Origin: Ryuthela nishihirai
Lineage: Eukaryota > Arthropoda > Arachnida > Araneae > Heptathelidae
Direction: 5' to 3'
NCBI GenBank assembly: GCA_038380435.1
Contig: JAWZYU010000009.1
Location: 66,059,901-66,123,900, forward strand
DNA length: 64,000 nt
In this document: piece by piece, positions 56,857 to 64,000 of the stretch
Position numbering within the stretch: position 1 is the stretch's first letter
Layout of the letters: the number at the start of each line of letters is the position of its first letter
Position numbers and translations under genes: made by a program
Notes under the pieces: model-generated
Databases searched by the model: none
What the model was told of the DNA's origin: nothing
Seen by the model: only the letters and a program-made list of their open reading frames with translations

Positions 56857-56905
56857 CCCACCTGATGAAGCACTGATAGGAACGGCACGAAATGCACGTC
56901 ATGGA
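56857..56905 (+). ncRNA. hammerhead-like ribozyme motif (right arm)
   Basis: Same layout: CTGATGA 56862-56868, GAAA 56889-56892, GTC 56898-56900. It keeps two inner stem II pairs lost in the left arm, but lacks two kept there, and one stem I pair is changed. Confidence 0.5.
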
Positions 56906-57207
56906 TTTAAAACTTTTTAAGCACCCTATGCTTATCAAAAAGTATAAATAATTATGTCATTCACCAATGTGGGTAGGCCATTGACAGTAGTCATCATTAT
57001 CTTAATCTCCACTGAGATGTCACTTGCCGGCAAGAACGTCGAATTTTAAATTTCTTACCAAAAGCATTCCAAGAAGCTCCAGTTATTTCCCATCCTCTTC
57101 GGCATGGTACGTAAATCTCTCTATAATAATTATTGATACTTGATAGAATAGTCCATGTGTTGAAGTGCTTAAAAACATTTAACAGTGTCGTAGAGAATTA
57201 AATTACT

Positions 57208-57594
57208 TTAATTACTGCACTGTATACCTCTACTGTAATTTTTGTTCTATATTGAAAATATTATCTGCAGCATGCTTATATTTATTCACAAAACTGTATT
57301 CTTGCTATTGTAAAGAAGTGTATGATATCTTAATAAATTAAAACTTGTTTTGGATTGGCAACTGCAGACTTTTTTTTGGCTGAATCCTTTCACACTAGTA
57401 AAAACCATGTTTTATCTTCTTTTTAGTAGCAAGTTTAGCTTTGTAGATTGATCCTTTAATACTAGTAAAAACCATGTTTATCTTCTTTTTAGCAACAAGT
57501 TATTTATAATCAGTTCATAAACATCTTTCTTTCAAATTTCATCCTTAAATTCACTATTGTATTTTTACATTAATGATATTTTTGTGCCCCAAAA
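57208..57594. other. nothing recognised
   Basis: AT-rich; a ~60-bp segment (ACTAGTAAAAACCATGTTT...) occurs twice in tandem near 57393-57495. Confidence 0.4.
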
Positions 57595-57960
57595 ATAGTA
57601 ATGTATGAGAAATACAACCTATACCTGGAAAGTTCTGATCCTTAGCAACAGAGTGTAAGTACACCGTACTCATGTTACAAACTTGAGTAAGGTGTACTTA
57701 CACTCTGGTGTAAAGGATATCTTTCAAAATAATTTCCTCCTGCATCAATACACCAATTCCACATTTCTGGAATGCTGCAAAACTGTTCTGTCAGAGCAGT
57801 CTAAATGTGAACATAGCAATGGTCTTTCAATGCTCGTTTCAGTGTAGTGATACACATTTCAATACAGTGGCATGATGCTTTGACAAAAATCTTTGACAGA
57901 TAATGCTGCATGAATGAATTGTCATGTAGGATGAATCATAGTAGGTTAAACTAATCATTG
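57595..57960 (-). pseudogene. mariner-like transposase C-terminal fragment
   Basis: Minus strand reads FCSIPEMWNWCIDAGGNYFE, resembling the W-x-x-C-I-x-x-G-x-Y-F-E end of mariner transposases, followed after the stop by a 26-bp hairpin and a short 3' region. No other transposase motif is recognisable. Confidence 0.4.
57649..57707. repeat. 26-bp-arm hairpin
   Basis: CAGAGTGTAAGTACACC and its exact complement GGTGTACTTACACTCTG, extended to 26 bp with two mismatches, around a 7-nt loop. Confidence 0.8.
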
Positions 57961-58914
57961 CAGCAAGTAGCAGTGCAGGTCTAAACATGCCAAAATGTGT
58001 GTAGCAGTAAGGGAATAATCCTACTATACTGCTGCAGAAATAGAACTGGTTGGTTATTCCTGGTTTGTCTGCAATAAATTCAGTCTCATAATTCAGGCAT
58101 AGGATGCATATCTAATATCTGAATTAGTACAAATAAATTTCAAAATAATGTTACATTAATGTTTATTATTAATGCTAAACTGAAATTTGAGATAAATGTG
58201 TAGCAATAAAACTTTCAATATGTATTTTATTAATAACAAGTATATTTTGAAACTTATCCCTCTACCCCCCCCCCCCCCATAAGTTGTTGGCTGCCATTTG
58301 CACAGTTTTGATTTATATAGTAGTTTTTTGGAACCTATGTACTGTGCAAATCATGAATTATGGGATGGGTTATGTAAGCATATATACAGTTGCAAAATTA
58401 CCAAGTACAAGCAATTAAGCTTGTTGGGTTTAAATCTTATAGGGTAATTGGCACTGTACAGAATATCAAATGTCTTCAGATTGGAAGCATAAGCACTGAT
58501 CAGTGTCAGTAGCAAAATAAATGAAATTTCAATTTTTTTAAAACAGAAATTCCTGTTTCAAACATTCTTTTCTATATTTTCATAATATATATATATCAGG
58601 CTTTAAAATGTTATTTATCTTTTTAATTTTATGCAATTTTTTATGCTATAAATTGTTTTTCCCAGCTTTCTGATTACGATTCCTTAGTATCCAAATGTAA
58701 CATTCCTTTTACTTCATATTCAAGCACTCTTCTGATTTCAGTTCATGAGTTCAAATTGTAGCCAAAATATTTTCTGAAAATGTTTTTAAAAAATTTTTCT
58801 GAAAATGTTTTTAAATGCTCCCAAAAATCGGCCAAAAACTTTTTTTTTTCAATCAAGGAATTTGGAATCAATTACCAAGTATGACTCCTATTTTTTTACC
58901 CTTTTTTTTAATAA
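57961..58914. other. nothing recognised apart from a C14 tract
   Basis: AT-rich with a C14 run at 58265-58278. Confidence 0.35.
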
Positions 58915-58915
58915 T

Positions 58916-59106
58916 ACCCCCTCAAGCAGTTGCTTGCCACAGAGGTCTGACAGGAGCGTGTCAGTTTATATGCCATATTAGAAGGTCTGTGAGGATGGCA
59001 GGGCCTCAGCAGAAAAACGATACATACATCCATGCCTTACCCGGGACTCGAACCCATGTCCCGTAGATCAGTAGCCAAGCGTGCTAACCACTCGGCCACG
59101 GAACGG
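58916..59106 (-). mobile_element. SINE-1 copy, full length, well preserved
   Basis: Minus strand: CGTGGCCGAGTGGTTAGCAC (A box), GGGTTCGAGTCCCGG (B box), the complete body, and the end GCAAGCAACTGCTTGAGGGG. The best-preserved tRNA head of the family here. Confidence 0.9.
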
Positions 59107-59404
59107 CTATAAAACTTACTTAAATATTTGTAGAATTATTTTTATCATGCATCCTATCACTCACTGGGTAATTTCCCAAAAGTGAAACTAAACCACTAAG
59201 AGTTCTTTTTTTCAGGAAAACTTGAGTGAAGAAATTGCAGCTGTGATTAAATGAATAAAAATGTCATGTTTGTGGCTTCATTCCTGTCATAAACAGTGAA
59301 TGAGTTACTCATTTAATATTTTAAATCTTTATTAAACTGGCTATTTCTTTTTCTATAGATTTATTTATTCTTATTGATTTTTTACAATTATGGCTATTAT
59401 TGCA

Positions 59405-59500
59405 CCATTTTTTCTGACAAGGTTAGGTTGTTTACTCTTTTGTGGCACTTTTGTGCACCATAATGGGCTAAATGGCCAGGTCACAAGGACCAGTGGCGAA
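59405..59500 (-). mobile_element. SINE-2 3' fragment
   Basis: Plus strand has TTGTGGCACTTTTGTGCACC, then AATGGGCTAAATGGCCAGGT and CACAAGGACC, the complement of the SINE-2 3' part. Confidence 0.6.
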
Positions 59501-60771
59501 GCATCCATGGGAGCAAGGGAAGTAATGGTTTATAGTAATGGTTCTCTTAAAATCATCATAAACAAAAAAAGAATTATAAATTAAATAAACAAACATTTTA
59601 ATATAAAAGTAAAAGTATTTTCTTAACTTCAATAAGTTTATTCTAACAAATTTTATATTTATACAATATTCTTCGAGGTTCATTGTTATATTATACTGTA
59701 TAATTAGCAGAGGCACCAATTTGCTAGGCCAGTTGAGCTAGGAGTCTATGAAGAACCTTGCTTCCTCACTACTGCAGTGTGCACAACGGAAGTCCCATTT
59801 TCCATATTCAACCAGCTATAATTTCTCTTATGGACTCAACCAGCATAAATTTTTCTTATGGACTCAACTTATCTTGTCACTTTTAAGATTGTGTCATAGC
59901 TTTCTCACTAGCCATTAGAGGTCACTAAAGTGTTCACTATGTAATAAGATCCACCATTATCATTCTTCATCATCAAGTCAAGTCAATAGTAATTATTTTT
60001 AATTATATTTTAGAAAAAAAAAATTCCCCTTCATCCCTAATTGCCCTACTTCCAGCTTTCACTCATTCCAAATTATAAAAGAATTTCTCATTAGTAGTAA
60101 TGTTTGGTTGGAGAAAGTTAATCATGTTCATAAACCATCTAATTGCTTCAATGCATATTTGGCAAAGATATTTATAACTTTATTACTATGTTTTACTGTT
60201 CTCTTCATTACTGTAATAACTAAAGATATTTTTATTACTACCATAGCTATAACAGAAAACAAAAAAAAAAATATTCATTTAATTTTTTGTGACAAAATGG
60301 AGTAATTTACCAATACTACAATTTGTCAAAGCTATATTCAGTATACAGAAAATATAATTTCTGAAACATTTCAGTCACATCAAGAGTATAACCAATGTAC
60401 TATAATTTGCTAAGCTTAATGTTGTATGGCTGTATCCACTGTATTGCAATTCAAATATATGCAATTGCCAGTTTTTCACTATTTTATTTTCAAGCATAAA
60501 TCTTTTGACTTTTCTTTTTTTTCTGTTTCTATATAATACAAGTTTATTCAAGGTTAACAACATATTGGTGCTTTTGCACATTATCCAATGTATTAATTTT
60601 AGAAGATTGAATTTAGGCTAAATGGAATGAGAATTAAATTCTTTGTCATTTCTTTTCAATTTTGGAATGGCCACACTCAAAGCTATGCAATCCAAACATT
60701 TATACCCTTTTTGCTAAATATCATACCTTTTTAATCTTTTTGATTGGAAATCAAATTCTCAATATAAATAC
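59501..60771. other. nothing recognised
   Basis: AT-rich. Short frames show no family resemblance; a TGGACTCAACCAGC-type pair of short repeats lies near 59810-59870. Confidence 0.35.
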
Positions 60772-61152
60772 AGGCATACATTGCTTTAAGGCACTTCACT
60801 TTAGAGTGTTTCGCTAACGCAGTACTTTTGAATTATATTCATGTTTATTATTATCCGCAATTGCCTTGCTCTTTAGGGGTTTTTTGGTGGTGATGTCTAC
60901 ATAAGCTGACTCCAAGCTGAATTGAGCAAGTCGACTGCTGCCATTTTGTAACACACTCCGTCTGTTTACAGCATTTGTGCACTTCATGTCTCAGTGTCGT
61001 ATTCTGGCAAATTATGAAATTTTTCAAACTTTTCATTTGAGTTATTGATATTATTGTAATTATTAATTACAGTAAAATGCCCCTTAAGTGTAGTGCTAGT
61101 GAAAAGGAGAGTTGCAAGCCTCTTACTTTAAATCAATAGCTAGAAATGATTA
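60772..61152 (+). mobile_element. pogo/Tigger-like transposon, 5' part
   Basis: The end CAGGCATACATTGCTTTAAG and GCACTTCACTTTAGAGTGTT is the typical Tigger-type terminus. At 61077 an ATG opens MPLKCSASEKESCKPLTLNQ, a stop, then LEMI, the N-terminus of Tigger/jerky transposases just before their CENP-B-like helix-turn-helix. The sequence then breaks off into unrelated DNA. Confidence 0.65.
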
Positions 61153-61667
61153 ACCCTTCCCAGGTCAAGGATGTCTATAGATGTTTCTTGTACAACACAT
61201 AAAACTTCAATTTAAAAAAAAAATTGTTGTTTGAAAGCTTTCTTAGATATATCTTTTAAAAATATGCAATTCAAGCTTGAAAAATAATATTAAATTTTTT
61301 TTATTTGATACATATTTTATACTTTATTAAAATACAATATAAATAATTCAATAGAGCCATCTGATTGCCATATTTTTATTTTAAAGTATTGGAGGTTTGT
61401 TTGTTAACGTTACTCTGTATTGAAGCAATCACCTGATTTAAGCTCACAAATTTGATATGAACTATTATCAAAACATTTTTCCTTAAATTTTGAAAATTTC
61501 CTAAAAATAAAAAAAAAACTTTTTAAAAATGGAACATTTTGGAAGTAATTATGAAATATGTACCTTTGTTTTTGTTATACCACTGTAAAAAGTGTTATTA
61601 AAATTAATATGTTACTACAATGTTTCTATTTTTTACTTGAATAAAAAAATTCAGAATTAAATTCTTG
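61153..61667. other. nothing recognised
   Basis: Starts with AACCCTTCCCAGGTCAAGG, faintly like the piggyBac-like ends elsewhere, but no second end is seen. Confidence 0.3.
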
Positions 61668-62211
61668 GTTATTTTGTGCTTTGGGCTATTTTGGAAACTA
61701 TAGGTTCTATTTTTAGGCTACGTCCTTTCCCATCCCAGTTAACCTGCTTCGGACCGATTCATATTTCCCACTAAATCACCTGTACCCCCCCCCCCCCCCC
61801 CAAAAAAAAAAAAAAAAAAAAACAAACAAACAACAAAAAAAAAAACGATTTATTTTCATCTGTGGCTTTTATTATAATGAGCAGTCGGATAATTGTTGAA
61901 ATCAATGACGGCCTTGAAAACGTATAAATTAACGGTCATAAAAAAATGTAATATGACCACCATCAGCAGGTGTCATCTAAAGTTTTTTTTTATTTTCCTG
62001 CCGATTTTTTCATTTCTAAGATACAGCCCATGGCATTATATAAAAAAATCCCAAAATTATATACTTTATTTCCTTATGGTTTTTTTTTCCGTAATACGGA
62101 TGATGAATCGGCTACAGTGCATAGTAGTGCAGCGCAGCCTATTAACTGGGAAAAGGACGTAGCCTAAACTGGAACCTATAGTTTCAAAAGTAACCCAAAC
62201 TGCAAAATAAC
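61668..62211. mobile_element. foldback MITE with ~75-bp terminal inverted repeats
   Basis: GTTATTTTGTGCTTTGGGCT at the left and the complement of AGTAACCCAAACTGCAAAAT plus AAC at the right extend inward through GAAACTATAGGTTC and TAGGCTACGTCCTTT to CCAGTTAA. The middle contains C17 followed by A21 (61785-61822). There is no coding frame. Confidence 0.7.
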
Positions 62212-63343
62212 TGGTTCACTACCTGCTAGGGAATAAACCAAATTCCCATCCTAAATAATGGTGAAGTCATATTATATTTTGTAATGTATACGAAATTACA
62301 TTTCAAGCCTTGTTTTGCATATATTAATTTGTTAAATACTTTTGTTGAAATACGAAGAATATACTTTTGCACTCGTTTGAAAGAGGCAATATAGAATACG
62401 AAAAAAATATTGAAAATTATTTATGATAAAACGCTTTAAAAAAACATTGTTCAGCTATAGTGGAAGCTAAAAAATCGAAAGCAAAACACGAACTTATTCT
62501 TAGGTTAATTTAACTTGGTTGGAACAAGAATGACATTATTCCACTACATAAGAGTTTCCATAGCTTCCTCTCATTTTTGCAATTAGTGTGCGATAACTTG
62601 AGTTTGCCGCACATCCCAAGAAGAGCACATGTTATTTTGAGAAACACTTTTGTAAACAACAGTTCTTAACAGCTCTTGTATTTCTAACCATATAGGAGAC
62701 AAAGTTTACACACTACATAAAACATTCATAAACACTGAATTACGAAATATTACGAAGTAATCAAATTGTTTGAGATGCTTTTAAGTAGAATCCACGACAC
62801 CAGCCTACAATTGGATTCTTAACTAATGTCAAGAGCAATTGAAAGGTTTAGAGTTTAAAATTAAGACATAATTGAATAAACACGAAAATATTAGCTTTAT
62901 TACTTACATATAATTTTTACAACACATATACATCACCTCAAACTTCTGTCAAAAACTAAGTCACATCACCTCAAATTTCTGTCAAAAACTGATAAGTCAC
63001 ATCACCCTATTTCATCACAAACTGTAATCAAGAAGTATATATATACAGTGAGATTTTCAACGACCTAGAATACATACACTGCTCGTAGCACTGCTTTCAG
63101 CGCCACCAACACGTGATTTGGGGAAACTTCGCATCCATGACACTTCAGGACAACTAGTTGAAGGTCGTGCTTCTTTTATTTATTTATTCAATGTTACAAA
63201 CATTTGGAGATCCTTTTCTAGGCTTACCCACGAGAAAATTAAGAATAAGAATCGTGCTTCACTTCCATAGCATAACGCTTGTTTCTGTGACTGTAATTTT
63301 GCAAGTTATTTAGGTTTATAAAGTACCTTAAACGGTGAGAAAC
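62212..63343. other. upstream region between the two host genes
   Basis: Non-coding DNA 5' of the THAP-like exon. 63055-63160 is less AT-rich and holds CACGTG, consistent with a promoter area, but no TATA box or start site can be fixed. A short duplicated segment (ATCACCTCAAA-TTCTGTCAAAA) lies at 62934-62990. Confidence 0.35.
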
Positions 63344-63414
63344 ATGCCGAATTCATGCTGTGCAATTAATTGCACCAATAAGTACAGAAAAGATAATCGA
63401 ATTATCTTTCATGA
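63344..63414 (+). CDS. THAP-domain gene, first coding exon
   Basis: The ATG at 63344 opens MPNSCCAINCTNKYRKDNRI followed by IFHE, the N-terminal half of a THAP C2CH zinc finger: the two cysteines with spacing C-x4-C (residues 5 and 10), the N-K/R-Y turn, and the F-H at residues 22-23. A donor GTATGC follows base 63414, after 71 coding bases (23 codons plus 2). That is the same length and phase as I recall for coding exon 1 of vertebrate THAP1. The rest of the domain (C-x2-H and AVPTIF box) would lie in exons to the right of the window. THAP proteins are DNA-binding regulators or P-element-derived transposases; which one applies cannot be told from one exon. Confidence 0.7.
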
Positions 63415-64000
63415 GTATGCAACATGTGAAAATCAATATTCTCCCCATAATAAATACACAGATTACCTGTAGTAGATGTAGAGTCCTATCAGAATAATAT
63501 GACTACCTACCTAATAATCGGAATAGGGGGTGGTCACATTATTCTGATACGACTGTGTATAAAATTCATCTGATAAAAATTATTGCTGTTCAGTCACGTC
63601 AGCAATAGTGTTTTTCAGATGAATAATTGTTCAATGTTCGCCACTTTAAGAAAATTAAAAAAGCAATTTGCTTACATTTGTTTTTTTATATATCCGTTGC
63701 GAAATAGAGAGCTGTTTAACAAATGGATACATTAAGTAAGAAGATTAAATTGGACACTGGAAGAAAACACCAAAATAAATCTGTGCATTTTAAACTAGAC
63801 TGTTTAGGTAAGATTAATAACCATAAAATGGCATAATAGATCTGTAGATAGTTTGAGCTGGGAATTAAAAATGTAAAATTCGTAATTTTTAGTGTAATTT
63901 GAACATTCAGTATGAAATGAAAGAACTGAAAATGAAATAATGTTAGTTTAATCAATATGATATAAAATGTTCATTTTTCCTTTGATTACACTCTTTAACG
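63415..64000 (+). other. first intron of the THAP-like gene (start)
   Basis: Begins with the donor GTATGC. AT-rich, without a second exon before the window ends. An inverted repeat (GTCCTATCAGAATAATATGA and TCACATTATTCTGATACGAC) near 63483-63553 may be a small MITE. Confidence 0.45.

Larger units (their letters stand above)
54833..57207. mobile_element. Penelope-like element, head-to-head palindromic pair
   Basis: Two ~1.17-kb arms (54833-56016 and 56050-57207) are inverted copies around a ~33-bp spacer. Each arm, read outward from the centre, carries a GIY-YIG-like coding piece, ~500 bp of noncoding DNA, a hammerhead-like motif and a shared tail (AACTTTTTAAGCACCCTATG). GIY-YIG plus hammerhead is the Penelope-like combination. 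The RT is absent, so both copies are 5' truncated. The arms differ by scattered substitutions and indels. Confidence 0.65.

Overview
This is an AT-rich eukaryotic (animal) window. There is no operon structure, almost all open frames are short, coding exons are separated by kilobase introns, and most of the DNA is transposable elements. The TE mix (RTE-like and I-like LINEs, two tRNA-derived SINE families, Tc1-like, pogo/Tigger-like, piggyBac-like and hAT-like DNA elements, a Penelope-like element) suggests an arthropod, possibly a chelicerate. That placement is inference; no marker gene fixes the species.

Host genes. (1) A minus-strand gene spans at least 1843-41920. Five exons (40530-41920, 32923-33114, 28280-28400, 9507-9600, 1843-1967) have GT/AG borders and matching phases and add up to 641 codons with no stop. 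It encodes a long Ser/Asn/Lys-rich N-terminal region followed by ankyrin repeats, the layout of an atypical nuclear I-kappa-B-like protein. It runs off the left edge. (2) At the right edge, 63344-63414 (+) looks like the 71-nt first exon of a THAP zinc-finger gene. The two genes point away from each other.

Layout. 1-6.4 kb: last visible ankyrin exon, RTE fragments, SINEs, a hAT-like element. 6.4-11.8 kb: two paralogous ~1.4-kb piggyBac-like elements flanking exon 4 of the ankyrin gene; the first carries a 1.19-kb array of ~310-bp tRNA-like cassettes with a 12-bp target duplication, the second a foldback MITE. 12-19 kb: SINEs, a second tRNA-like cassette family, a ~50-bp minisatellite. 19.2-24.4 kb: two head-to-tail RTE-like LINE copies. 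25-33 kb: SINEs, a Tc1-like element with TA duplications, ankyrin exons 2 and 3. 33.6-40.1 kb: two more RTE-like copies (minus), one holding a CpG-rich Tigger-like MITE. 40.5-41.9 kb: large ankyrin-gene exon. 42.2-48.6 kb: scrambled I-clade LINE with palindromic junctions. 50-54.7 kb: broken copy of a multi-copy protein family, a full-length SINE with its target duplication, cassette and RTE fragments with a 278-bp tandem duplication, a second Tc1-like element. 54.8-57.2 kb: head-to-head Penelope-like palindrome with a GIY-YIG domain and a hammerhead-like ribozyme motif in each arm. 57.6-62.2 kb: mariner-like, Tigger-like and MITE remnants.

The most interesting items are the tRNA-like cassette arrays, the Penelope-like palindrome whose arms allow a covariation test of the ribozyme, and a SINE whose 3' end resembles the resident RTE-like LINE. 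None of the transposon reading frames looks intact.
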